64,000 nucleotides of DNA from the NCBI GenBank assembly GCA_964500445.1, contig CAZCOG010000015.1, forward strand, positions 1-64,000. The letters are read 5' to 3'. The DNA comes from Persicitalea sp964500445. Lineage in GTDB: Bacteria; Bacteroidota; Bacteroidia; Cytophagales; Spirosomataceae. This document shows positions 34,726 to 42,922 of this stretch, in pieces. Under the pieces are notes generated by a model. It worked only from the letters and a program-made list of their open reading frames with translations, did not search any database and had not been told where the DNA came from. The translations under genes and the position numbers were made by a program. Within the stretch, counting starts at the first letter, position 1. Each line of letters begins with the position of its first letter.

Positions 34726-35097
34726 ATGCAACTATCGTTAGTTGAACTTTTCCCAGAATTCAATCGGAGTCTATTCCTAGATGTTTTCGCCAAAATGTGT
34801 ATTGATGCGAAGACAAAAAGGCCCACATTATGCACATTGGCCGGGCAAAGAGTTCCCGCCGAATTGAAAATACGTTGCCAGCGAAAATCAATAAATGCAT
34901 TCCCTGAGGGCACTATATATAAGCTGGATGTGAGACTGGTAGATTTGAAAAATAAAAAACCTTATTTTTCTGCTGTAAAAAACTTAAAAATTCAACGAGC
35001 TATTGAATTTTATGAACATAATCTCAGGTTGCAGAAAGGCGTCAATCCTTATCCAAAAGCGGTGGGCCATCCCGTAATTATTCAACCTGCCACCTAA
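34726..35097 (+). CDS. Conserved-looking small protein of unknown function
   Basis: A 123-residue soluble, basic protein from ATG 34726; an in-frame TTG at 34702 would add 8 residues (MRDKCYVQ). It has no signal peptide or transmembrane segment. Visible features are an N-terminal amphipathic segment (LVELFPEFNRSLFLDVFAKM), a cysteine pair region (CTLAGQ, IRCQRK) and a Lys-rich centre. It is noticeably more AT-rich than the flanking genes. It may be co-transcribed with the deacetylase-family gene. No family recognised. Confidence 0.55.
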   Translation: MQLSLVELFPEFNRSLFLDVFAKMCIDAKTKRPTLCTLAGQRVPAELKIRCQRKSINAFPEGTIYKLDVRLVDLKNKKPYFSAVKNLKIQRAIEFYEHNLRLQKGVNPYPKAVGHPVIIQPAT

Positions 35098-35175
35098 CCA
35101 CTCAAAGGTTCTTTTAAATATACCCGTAAAACATATTGAGGGGTAGTTTTTTGACAATCGCTCTAAATTATTAAG

Positions 35176-35580
35176 ATGCTAGTCCATACGATACGCCTAC
35201 TGCCCGGTCAGGATTTGAAAGCCGAATTAGATAAATACGTGCAGAAAAATCAAATTGAAGCTGGTTTTATTCTGACCTGTGTTGGCAGCTTAACCCAGGC
35301 AAACCTACGTCTGGCCGATCAGGACATAGGTAGTAGTTATCAGGGTCACTTCGAAATTGTTTCGCTGGTAGGTACCTTGTCCGTGAACGGATCACATCTT
35401 CACACCTCCATTTCCGATCCTGTTGGCAAGACCACGGGCGGCCATCTGCTTGAAGGATGCACGGTCTACACAACGGCCGAAATCGTCATCGGTGTTCTGC
35501 CAGATACAGTTTACAGGCGTGAACCGGAACCCGCAAGCGGCTATAATGAGCTCAACGTGTACAGGAAGCAGAGAAAGTAA
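35176..35580 (+). CDS. PPC (DUF296) domain protein
   Basis: A 134-residue single-domain protein of the plant-and-prokaryote-conserved type. LLPGQDLKAELDKYVQKN, the FILTCVGSLTQANLR strand, and the metal-binding histidine signature GSHLHTSISDPVGKTTGGHL are present. Members form trimers; some are called DNA-binding, but bacterial single-domain forms have no proven function. It converges with the DUF6580 gene after 17 bases. Confidence 0.9.
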   Translation: MLVHTIRLLPGQDLKAELDKYVQKNQIEAGFILTCVGSLTQANLRLADQDIGSSYQGHFEIVSLVGTLSVNGSHLHTSISDPVGKTTGGHLLEGCTVYTTAEIVIGVLPDTVYRREPEPASGYNELNVYRKQRK

Positions 35581-35597
35581 GTACTGATATTTTTTTC

Positions 35598-36146
35598 CTA
35601 AGCTACTTTTAAGGAAGGTACCTGGCTCTTCAATAATTCGAAAGCCCCAAACAGCATGCCGGAGAAGAATAAGTCTCCCATGACTGTGTTGAAGAAAAGA
35701 TTACCGAAAAAATCTTGTTGGTAGAACTGCAATCCGGCGAGGTAACATGCTCCCAGGCCGGAGAGTGTTTGTGGATAAAATCCGGAAGCCCCGTACCATA
35801 CGGCAAAATTGGTGATGAGGAAAAACAAAACCGAGGAAAGCAAGGCGCTACCGAAAATCCGGCCCACGGTAACCTTCTGCAAAACGCCCATGCCGAGCGC
35901 AACGATCAGAATAAAAGAAAGATACACCGCCCACATTGAACTGTGAAAACCTAACAATGCATCGCTGATAAGCATTGCTGATAGGGGAATCAGGAAAGCC
36001 AGGTATTTTTTGGAGAAATAGGCCCCGCCAAATAGTGCAATGGCACCAATGGGTGTAAAGTTAAAGGGATGCGGAAGTAGGCGGGTCAGAGCAGCTACCA
36101 AAACAATTGATGCCAGCGTCGCTACCCGAATGTTATTAATTTTCAT
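35598..36146 (-). CDS. DUF6580-type integral membrane protein
   Basis: A 182-residue membrane protein from the ATG at 36146; a longer frame reaches 36176 but adds MCSDLKTKFT, which is less likely. Five to six hydrophobic segments are visible, and PHPFNFTPIGAIALFGGAYF near the start with SDALLGFH is typical of DUF6580, a group resembling small-molecule transporter S components. Substrate unknown. It is flanked by the convergent PPC gene and, upstream, the terminator of the BNR protein gene. Confidence 0.8.
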   Translation of the reverse strand: MKINNIRVATLASIVLVAALTRLLPHPFNFTPIGAIALFGGAYFSKKYLAFLIPLSAMLISDALLGFHSSMWAVYLSFILIVALGMGVLQKVTVGRIFGSALLSSVLFFLITNFAVWYGASGFYPQTLSGLGACYLAGLQFYQQDFFGNLFFNTVMGDLFFSGMLFGAFELLKSQVPSLKVA

Positions 36147-36223
36147 CGTGAATTTTGTTTTCAGATCGGAGCACAAAGATACAGTAATGGCCCCAAGGCG
36201 TCAAGAATTGAGTCCTAAACAAT

Positions 36224-36257
36224 AAAAAAACGGACGATTCTCTGCAATCGTCCGTTT
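36224..36257 (-). terminator. Terminator of the BNR-repeat gene
   Basis: A 12-base-pair stem, AAACGGACGATT (36228-36239) with AATCGTCCGTTT (36246-36257), and loop CTCTGC. On the minus strand it is followed by a run of seven T. It lies 34 bases past the stop of the large minus-strand gene. Confidence 0.9.
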
Positions 36258-36290
36258 AAAGTACAATTAGAAAGGAGCTCACAAAGTACT

Positions 36291-39200
36291 CTAATTGACA
36301 ATAATAGCCTTCATTTCGGTTTGCCTTGCTGCGTTGTTAAAGGTAGGTACATCACGGTTCAGAATTTCTGAAAGTTTATTAAGCTGCACGTCAATCTTTT
36401 GGGAAATATTCTCAAAAGCTTCATAGCTCGATTTTGTGGGCTTGCTATCGCCTGACATTACAACCGTTTTGACCCCGGCCAGTTTATCATTCAACTGGAT
36501 CGGGAAATTCAACGGGTCCTGACCTGCCTTTGATTTGGGTTGCATCAGTGTATTCTCGATTTTTTCCAGTTCGTCGAGCATCGGCTTTGAAAGGTCTTTC
36601 AGCTGCATTGTAATGGTTGAATCTTTCACTGACCTCATGTAGTCGCCAATCTGTTTCCGAACACTACGGATTTTGTTGATGCCTTCGTGAGTTAAGGAAA
36701 GCTTATCGTTAATTTTCTGAGCCAGTTCAAATTGTGCCTTGAAATCTTCGTCGGTAGTCTTGATTCTGGGATCTTTCAAAATTTCAAAATTCTCCTTGCC
36801 AATGAGCTTATTCCCCGCATAGAGATGAACCTGATAAATTCCGGGGACCGCCTTAGCCCCGATAATTGAACCTGACCACATCACGTTGGTACCTTCCACT
36901 TTGGTGGCATCAGGGTAGCGCATATCCCATACAAAGACATTGGTGCCAAGCTGAGTAGGCAGTAATCCGGGCCGGGTGACGCTCTCATCCGTGTAAAAAT
37001 CCTTTGAAACTTTGATCGGTTCACCTTTCCTGTCTTTCATGCTTGAATAACTACTCACGGTGTCGCCGTTGGCAGTCAGGAAGTACATTTTTAATTCTTC
37101 TTTGGCGGACTCTCTTAAATAATAACGAATTACAGCGCCATTTGGAGGGTTTTGTCCTGCGGTTGGAATCTGTTGCTTACGACTTCCACCGCTCATTCGG
37201 TAGGCGTGAGAAGGTTTGAATAAGTGGGCATCCGATTCAGCAATTTCTTTGGTGATGTTATGTAATAAACTAACATCATCCAGAATCCAGAACGAGCGGC
37301 CGTGTGTGGCCACAACAATATCTTTTTCCCGTTTCTGAATTACCAAATCATGGATGGGCGTAGTGGGCAGATTAAGTTGCAGTGATTGCCAGGAATCACC
37401 ACCATCAAACGAAGCCCATATACCTTGTTCGGTTCCAGCGTAAAGGAAATCCTTCTTATTAGGGTCTTCGCGAATAACCCGGGTGAATTGGTCGGAGGGT
37501 ATTCCATCGGTTATCAGTTTCCAGGATTTGCCATAATCTGTCGATTTTAGCAGATAGGGTTTAAAATCGTTCAGTTTGTAGCGGGTAGCAGCCAGATAAA
37601 CCGTTGCGGGATCATGCGGTGAAACCTCCACAATACTCATCAGAGCGAACTCGGGCAGGAGAGAGGTTTTTGGAGTGATATTTTCCCAATTTTTGCCAGC
37701 ATCCTTACTTATGTGGAGAAGCCCGTCGTCGGAAGCGGCATAAAGAACTCCTTTTTCCAAGGTGGATTCTTCGAAAGCAAAGATGGTAGCGTAGGTTTCT
37801 ACGCCCGTATTGTCCTTGCTGATCGGTCCGCCGCTTGCTCCCATCGTGGCCGGGTCATGGCGGGTGAGGTCGGGACTGATCTTTTCCCAACTCTGACCAC
37901 GGTCGGTGGACTTGTGGACGTATTGCGAAGTAACATACATTGTATTAGGGTCATGGGGCGAAAACATGATCGGATAAGTCCACTGGAAGCGATACTCGCG
38001 GGTATCAGATCCATGACCCATGTAAAACTCTGGATAAACGTTAATCAGCCTCTGTTCGCCTGTCCGGTGGTTATCTACGCTCAAGTACCCGTCGTAGCTA
38101 CCGCCATAAGTTATATCCGGGTTTAGCGGATCTTCTACCACATACCCTGACTCGCCTCCTGCCACGGGCCACCAATCTTCCTTATCAATAGTATAGCCAT
38201 TGGAACGGCTTGCAATTCGTACCGTGCTGTTGTCTTGCTGGGCACCGTAAATATTATAGGGAAACTGGTTATCGGTATGTACATGATAAAACTGCGCCGT
38301 GGGAAAGTCAAGTTCCGTGAAAGTACCGCCGCCGTTGAAGGTTACTTCTCCGCCGCCATCATCGCCAATGATAAAGTTTTCGGGGTTATCGGGATTAATC
38401 CAGATGTCATGCGTGTCGCCATGGTGAACATCAATCTCCGTAAAACTTTTGCCTCCATCAATTGATTTAAAAGCATTTACATTGAGTACAATCAATCCAT
38501 TCTCATTTTTTGGATCGGCAGCTACGTTCATATAGTACCAGGGGCGTTGCTTCAGGTCGGGATCTTCGTTGATGAGTTTCCAGGTAGCCCCGGCATCCTC
38601 GGACCTGTATAATCCACCCTTATCTTTATTTTCGATCATGGCATAAATACGATTGGAATTGACGGGCGAAACCGATAAACCGATTTTCCCCAAAATTCCT
38701 TTTGGCATCCCTGGATTTTTTGTGAGTTCTGTCCAGGTATCACCTCCGTCTACCGATTTATACAGTCCGCTACCCGCACCGCCGCTACTCATTGAGTAAT
38801 GATTGCGGTAGGCTTGCCAAAGTGCAGCGTAGAGAACATTTGAATTATTTGGATCCATTTTAACATCTACCGCACCGGTACTATCATTTTTTGCAAGTAC
38901 TAATTTCCAGTTTTCGCCGCCGTCTTTTGAACGATAAACGCCACGTTCAGGATTTGGGCCGAAAATATTTCCCATCGCTGAAACATAAACGAGTTCCGGG
39001 TTGGTTGGATGCACTTGTATATTGGCTATCGCGTTGCCTTTTTCCAAACCCATATGCCGCCAGGTTTTGCCCGCATCAGTTGATTTGTACATTCCGTCGC
39101 CGTAAGAAATGTTGCCACGAATATCAGTTTCACCCGTGCCGGCATAAATGATATTGGCGTTGGAGGGAGCAACAGCTATGGCACCAACCGAACTTGCTTT

Positions 39201-39527
39201 AAAGGTTGAGTCAGAAACCGGAAACCAGTCGTTGCCACCGTTTGTACTTTTCCAGATGCCACCACCGCAGGCACCGAAGTAATAGGTGTAAGAGTCGCCA
39301 ATGACACCAGTCACAGCAACTGACCTTCCTCCTCTGAAAGGGCCGATATTGCGCCATTCCAACCCTTTTAATAAATTTTTGCTGTAAATCGACTCCAACT
39401 TTTTGGTTGAGACAGGAGTACTTCTCGATTTTTTTTGAGAAAATGAGGGCGAAATATTGTACAGAAGAACAGCCAGTAACCAGATTAAGTGATGAAAAGC
39501 TTTGTTGTGAGGGTACCATTTTTGCAT
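36291..39527 (-). CDS. Large secreted BNR/VPS10-like beta-propeller protein
   Basis: A 1078-residue exported protein: a hydrophobic N-terminal segment (about residues 10-30) precedes tandem sortilin/VPS10-like and BNR units. The Asp-box pattern recurs many times, for example GIWKSTNGGNDW, MYKSTDAGKTW, VYRSKDGGENW, LYKSVDGGDTW, LYRSEDAGATW, VHKSTDRGQSW and LLHISKDAGKNW, which fills residues of about 60-760 with two propellers. A C-terminal segment (about 800-1060) has Ig-like and helical parts. Family members are often labelled glycosyl hydrolases, but no catalytic residue set is clear. It is probably surface or periplasmic, binding or cleaving a polymer. Confidence 0.85.
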   Translation of the reverse strand: MQKWYPHNKAFHHLIWLLAVLLYNISPSFSQKKSRSTPVSTKKLESIYSKNLLKGLEWRNIGPFRGGRSVAVTGVIGDSYTYYFGACGGGIWKSTNGGNDWFPVSDSTFKASSVGAIAVAPSNANIIYAGTGETDIRGNISYGDGMYKSTDAGKTWRHMGLEKGNAIANIQVHPTNPELVYVSAMGNIFGPNPERGVYRSKDGGENWKLVLAKNDSTGAVDVKMDPNNSNVLYAALWQAYRNHYSMSSGGAGSGLYKSVDGGDTWTELTKNPGMPKGILGKIGLSVSPVNSNRIYAMIENKDKGGLYRSEDAGATWKLINEDPDLKQRPWYYMNVAADPKNENGLIVLNVNAFKSIDGGKSFTEIDVHHGDTHDIWINPDNPENFIIGDDGGGEVTFNGGGTFTELDFPTAQFYHVHTDNQFPYNIYGAQQDNSTVRIASRSNGYTIDKEDWWPVAGGESGYVVEDPLNPDITYGGSYDGYLSVDNHRTGEQRLINVYPEFYMGHGSDTREYRFQWTYPIMFSPHDPNTMYVTSQYVHKSTDRGQSWEKISPDLTRHDPATMGASGGPISKDNTGVETYATIFAFEESTLEKGVLYAASDDGLLHISKDAGKNWENITPKTSLLPEFALMSIVEVSPHDPATVYLAATRYKLNDFKPYLLKSTDYGKSWKLITDGIPSDQFTRVIREDPNKKDFLYAGTEQGIWASFDGGDSWQSLQLNLPTTPIHDLVIQKREKDIVVATHGRSFWILDDVSLLHNITKEIAESDAHLFKPSHAYRMSGGSRKQQIPTAGQNPPNGAVIRYYLRESAKEELKMYFLTANGDTVSSYSSMKDRKGEPIKVSKDFYTDESVTRPGLLPTQLGTNVFVWDMRYPDATKVEGTNVMWSGSIIGAKAVPGIYQVHLYAGNKLIGKENFEILKDPRIKTTDEDFKAQFELAQKINDKLSLTHEGINKIRSVRKQIGDYMRSVKDSTITMQLKDLSKPMLDELEKIENTLMQPKSKAGQDPLNFPIQLNDKLAGVKTVVMSGDSKPTKSSYEAFENISQKIDVQLNKLSEILNRDVPTFNNAARQTEMKAIIVN

Positions 39528-39694
39528 ACAGAAATTAGTTTAGGTTGTTTGGTGAAATTTATCTGCTAAAAATAAGTATAGATACCAGCACAATCAAAAC
39601 AAGAATTCTGATTTTCAGATTGCTCCCTGAGCTACCTGCCATATTTTGGAATAATGCCCTCAAAAAATCATATTTGCAGATTAAACCGCCTATA

Positions 39695-40246
39695 ATGGAA
39701 ACAAAAGAAGAATTACTTCGCATCATCGATCTTTTAAACGATACCTACGAAAGCGAGGAAGCCTGGCATGGAGCCTCCGTAGTAGAGATCCTGCGAAGCG
39801 TTACGCCCAAGCTGGCTGATCGGCGCTTAGCGCCCAATACCCACACCATTGCCGAATTAGTCTATCACATGACTACCTGGCGTATATTTACAGTTAGGAA
39901 ATTGCAGGGTGATAGAGAGTTCGACATAAAAACAAAAGAAAAGAACTGGAAAATATTCCAGATCATGGATGAGTTGGAATGGGAGACTCTGCAGATGGAG
40001 CTTAGCCTTTCCCAGGAAGAGTTAGTGAGTGAATTAGAAAAAAAGGAAAACGATGAATTTCTGGAGAAGATCGTTCCGGGGCGCAATTATTCCTACTATA
40101 CCTTACTGCATGGTATCATTAACCATGATTTATACCATGTCGGACAAATAGCACTGATCAAAAAAGGGTTGGGTCAAACAACTTTTGAGGAGGAAAATTT
40201 GGATGATATTGAGGATAATGCTATTTTTGGTGAAGACTACGACTAA
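39695..40246 (+). CDS. DinB-family protein
   Basis: A 183-residue four-helix-bundle protein from the ATG at 39695; the open frame extends to 39545 but the upstream 50 residues have no DinB character. Three histidines suited to metal binding are seen: HMTTWR (about residue 60), HGIINHDLYHVGQ near 140-152. DinB/YfiT proteins are metal-dependent, often thiol transferases or of unknown role. TATTTG upstream (39671-39676) resembles a -7 box but lacks the spacer. A terminator follows 115 bases after the stop. Confidence 0.85.
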   Translation: METKEELLRIIDLLNDTYESEEAWHGASVVEILRSVTPKLADRRLAPNTHTIAELVYHMTTWRIFTVRKLQGDREFDIKTKEKNWKIFQIMDELEWETLQMELSLSQEELVSELEKKENDEFLEKIVPGRNYSYYTLLHGIINHDLYHVGQIALIKKGLGQTTFEEENLDDIEDNAIFGEDYD

Positions 40247-40361
40247 CTCAACTTTATTCGAGATATGAAGTCACCTGCGGCGAATATGTTTCCCGGGTAG
40301 GCTCAAAGAAAAAAGTTCAGTCCTTTTGGGCTGGGCTTTTAATGGTGTGGATATATGTCGG

Positions 40362-40392
40362 AAAGCCATTCGAAATTTCGAATGGCTTTTTT
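40362..40392 (+). terminator. Terminator after the DinB gene
   Basis: A 13-base-pair stem, AAAGCCATTCGAA (40362-40374) with TTCGAATGGCTTT (40377-40389), with a two-base centre and a T-run. The 115 bases between the DinB stop and this stem show no gene. Confidence 0.9.
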
Positions 40393-40448
40393 GTTAGCCA
40401 AGCAATTGCTTTTTTTACAAAAGGATACACAACCCAATAGTTTAACAT

Positions 40449-41126
40449 ATGAAAATACTAGTGATAGAAGATGAACCCAAGCTTGCCGGGTTCATTAAAA
40501 AGGGGCTGGAAGAACAATCCTGGGAGGTTGAGGTTGCTTATGACGGACGTATGGGCAAATATTTGGCTTTGGGCAATACTTTCGATCTGATTGTAATGGA
40601 TGTGAATCTTCCCGCCATAAATGGGTTTGATTTGACCCACCAACTTCGCCAGGAAGGCGTTAATGCTCCGATCCTGATGTTGACCGCTCTGGGTACGGTT
40701 GATGACAAATTGCAAGGGTTCGATTCGGGCGCGGATGATTACCTGGTAAAGCCTTTCGAATTCAGGGAATTAATTGCCCGGATTAAGGTGCTTTCCAAGC
40801 GCCAGTATAGCCTTGAAGGAAGCCAGCATTCCCTTAAAATTGCAAATTTGGAGCTTAATTTCGACGAAAAAGTTGCCCGACGGGCGGGCCAACGTATAGA
40901 CCTCACCGCCAAGGAATTCGCACTCCTGGAATATTTGATGCGAAATCGGGGTCGGGTGGTATCAAGGGTGGATATTGCCGAAAAAGTATGGGATGTGCGA
41001 TTTGACACAGGAACGAATGTCATAGATGTCTATATTAATTTTCTGCGTAAAAAAGTCGATAAGGATCACCCGGTAAAGTTGATTCATACCGTAGTGGGAA
41101 TGGGTTATATCTTTAAGGAAGAATGA
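40449..41126 (+). CDS. OmpR-family response regulator
   Basis: A 225-residue regulator. The receiver domain has acidic EDEP (7-10), phosphoacceptor Asp51 in IVMDVNLP, and LVKPFEF near 98-104. The C-terminal winged helix (about 130-222) has DLTAKEFALLEYLMRN and GTNVIDVYINFLRKKVD. Activated regulators of this type bind 11-base direct repeats as tandem dimers. The gene overlaps the kinase gene by ATGA. Just such repeats lie at the end of the kinase gene (42499-42535), so self-linked regulation of the downstream transcript is likely (inference). Confidence 0.95.
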   Translation: MKILVIEDEPKLAGFIKKGLEEQSWEVEVAYDGRMGKYLALGNTFDLIVMDVNLPAINGFDLTHQLRQEGVNAPILMLTALGTVDDKLQGFDSGADDYLVKPFEFRELIARIKVLSKRQYSLEGSQHSLKIANLELNFDEKVARRAGQRIDLTAKEFALLEYLMRNRGRVVSRVDIAEKVWDVRFDTGTNVIDVYINFLRKKVDKDHPVKLIHTVVGMGYIFKEE

Positions 41127-42502
41127 ATATTAAAGCTCGTCTTACGTTGCTTTTTACGCTATTGGTGGCTTCTATCCTGTTGCTGTTCTGCTTTTCTATC
41201 TACTATTTTTATGACCAGTACCGTCAGCAGCAATTTAGTACCTATTTGCAGGAGCGCGTGCTCACCATCACTCAACTGCTGGAAGATGTAGACGGCATTA
41301 CTACGGCTGAAATCAAACGAATCGAGGAAGCCAATAACACCATTTTATTTAAGGAAGAAATTACGGTTTATGATGAGTCGGACTCAATTATTTACGATAG
41401 CGGAAAAGAAATACTTCCCGTATCGGCCCAGGAATTAGCCGAAGTCAGGTCGGGTAAAGAAGTTCAGGAGCAGGAAGGCAATCGGCAAATTATTATGCTC
41501 AGGCATTTTCACGAAAGCGGGCACTGGGTGATTGTTGCCGACGCAGTGGATAGTATTGGCCTGAGTAAGCTTGATCGATTGCGGGATATTTTGGCGATGG
41601 GCTGGCTGCTCAGCTTGGTCCTGGTGGCAGTGGCGGGCTGGATTTTTGCCCGAGATGCTATAAAACCGGTGGCTGAAATTAACTACCAGGTAAATAATAT
41701 CTCTGCCGGAAATCTTCATGACCGACTTACCGTTGGCCGGGAGAAAGACGAACTGGCTAAACTTGCCCAAACTTTTAACCTTATGCTTGACCGTCTGGAG
41801 CTTGCTTTCAAAGCGCAGAAAAGCTTTGTATCTCACGCTTCGCACGAACTCCGAACCCCTATGTCGGTAATGATGGCCGACGTCGAAGTAACATTAATGA
41901 AAGAGCGAACCACCGAAGAATATAAGGAAGGCTTGCAAAGTGTACTTGAAGAGGTACGAAGTATGAACCAGATGGTCAATCAGCTACTTGAACTGGCCAG
42001 GACCGAGGAGGGTGTTTTGCTTAAATCATATCAGAAAGTCCGTTTGGATGAAGTACTTCTGCAAGCGCAGGAATCTGTAATGCAAAAGAACCCTGACTAT
42101 GAGGTATCGGTGAAGTATGATAAGATTCCAAAAGTTGAAAATGAAACTGTAATACTGGGCGAAGAAACACTGCTGCGGACCGCCTTTACCAATCTCATGG
42201 AAAACGGTTGCAAGTACTCGGATAATCAGAAAATGACTGTGCATCTGGATTATTCACCAAATAGTATTGTACTTCATTTTCGGGATAAAGGGGTGGGGAT
42301 CGAGCCCGCTGATCTGCCATTTCTTTTTGATACATTTTATCGTAGCGAGAACACCAAGAATCGACAAGGATATGGTATTGGGTTAGCGCTTACTAAGCGC
42401 ATCATCGACATTCACAAAGGAACCATCGAAGTAGATTCGACTCCGGGGGCTGGAAGTGATTTCATTGTCGCTTTTTCACGCGTCAAGCTGCTCGAAATTT
42501 AA
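41123..42502 (+). CDS. HAMP-domain sensor histidine kinase
   Basis: A 459-residue membrane kinase. Transmembrane segments at about 8-29 and 157-176 bracket a periplasmic sensor of some 125 residues. HAMP (about 177-230), dimerisation domain with His241 in SHASHELRTP, then the ATPase domain with N box NLMENGCKYSDN, G1 DKGVGI and G2 GYGIGLAL. It pairs with the response regulator, which it overlaps by 4 bases. The periplasmic region has no recognised sensor fold, so the signal is unknown. Its stop codon lies inside the first of the four phased TTAA repeats. Confidence 0.95.
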   Translation: MNIKARLTLLFTLLVASILLLFCFSIYYFYDQYRQQQFSTYLQERVLTITQLLEDVDGITTAEIKRIEEANNTILFKEEITVYDESDSIIYDSGKEILPVSAQELAEVRSGKEVQEQEGNRQIIMLRHFHESGHWVIVADAVDSIGLSKLDRLRDILAMGWLLSLVLVAVAGWIFARDAIKPVAEINYQVNNISAGNLHDRLTVGREKDELAKLAQTFNLMLDRLELAFKAQKSFVSHASHELRTPMSVMMADVEVTLMKERTTEEYKEGLQSVLEEVRSMNQMVNQLLELARTEEGVLLKSYQKVRLDEVLLQAQESVMQKNPDYEVSVKYDKIPKVENETVILGEETLLRTAFTNLMENGCKYSDNQKMTVHLDYSPNSIVLHFRDKGVGIEPADLPFLFDTFYRSENTKNRQGYGIGLALTKRIIDIHKGTIEVDSTPGAGSDFIVAFSRVKLLEI

Positions 42503-42535
42503 TCCTCTTTTAATCTGCCGTTAATTTCACTTTAA
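42499..42535 (+). promoter_or_regulatory. Four TTAA boxes at exact 11-base spacing, candidate response-regulator site
   Basis: TTAA occurs at 42499, 42510, 42521 and 42532, each 11 bases apart. In wider form the units are TTTAAT, TTTAAT, GTTAAT and TTTAAC. This helical phasing is the pattern bound by OmpR/PhoB-class regulators (Bacillus PhoP boxes have a related TTAACA-type repeat at 11 bases). The first copy includes the kinase stop codon. The array ends 12 bases before a -7-like box, a position suited to activation. Confidence 0.6.
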
Positions 42536-42546
42536 CGACTGGTAAG

Positions 42547-42554
42547 GAGATTTG
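42547..42554 (+). promoter_or_regulatory. -7-like box downstream of the phased repeats
   Basis: GAGATTTG differs from TAnnTTTG only in the first base. With the TTAA array immediately upstream, a regulator-dependent start near 42560 is plausible. No independent -33 TTG is visible, as is common at activated promoters. Confidence 0.4.
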
Positions 42555-42559
42555 TGGAA

Positions 42560-42746
42560 TTGAAAAACAGCCAATTCCGATTAATAATCAATAAATCTTA
42601 TGGAATTGGAATATTACCGGTTATGCCGTAGGTATATAGCAGGGTAATTATTAGTTCTGAAATCTTAGTTAATGCTAATGGTATGATTTAGTTGAGTTGT
42701 GTTTATAATACTTAAAGAGGCCCTGCAATTGCAGGGCCTCTTTTTT
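42560..42746 (+). ncRNA. Candidate short transcript with a 15-codon ORF
   Basis: From the inferred start near 42560 to the terminator at 42746 lie about 185 bases with no long ORF. A tiny ORF (ATG 42600, stop ending 42647) would encode MELEYYRLCRRYIAG. CCAATTCC (42571-42578) can pair either with GGAATTG upstream (42556-42562) or with GGAATTGG (42602-42609), which overlaps the ORF's second codon onward; the two pairings exclude each other. The upstream partner may lie partly before the start site. It could be a small RNA, a leader or a micropeptide message. Transcription is not shown. Confidence 0.35.
42717..42746 (+). terminator. Perfect palindromic terminator
   Basis: GAGGCCCTGCAA (42717-42728) and TTGCAGGGCCTC (42729-42740) form a 24-base perfect palindrome, followed by six T. 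It ends the kinase operon or the short transcript, 215 bases after the kinase stop. Confidence 0.92.
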
Positions 42747-42836
42747 GTCCTTTGTAAAAATAGAATGCGTTATTAACCGACAATCCCTTCATTTTTGCAT
42801 GTGATGATTTTGATATGTCTAATAAAATGCAAGTTG

Positions 42837-42881
42837 TAGAACTTTTTAGGGCGAAAGCCGTAGCCTAAAAAAACTGTTCTA
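42837..42881. other. Extended hairpin of unknown role
   Basis: TAGAAC-TTTTTAGG (42837-42850) pairs with CCTAAAAA (42864-42871) and GTTCTA (42876-42881) with a four-base bulge; inside, GGC-GAAA-GCC forms a GNRA-capped mini-stem. It does not have the terminator polarity for either strand. The remaining gap sequence, 42747-42836 and 42882-42922, shows no gene or other signal. Confidence 0.4.
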
Positions 42882-42922
42882 ATAAGAGGTACCTATTATC
42901 GAAATTCTATAGGCAAGTCCAT

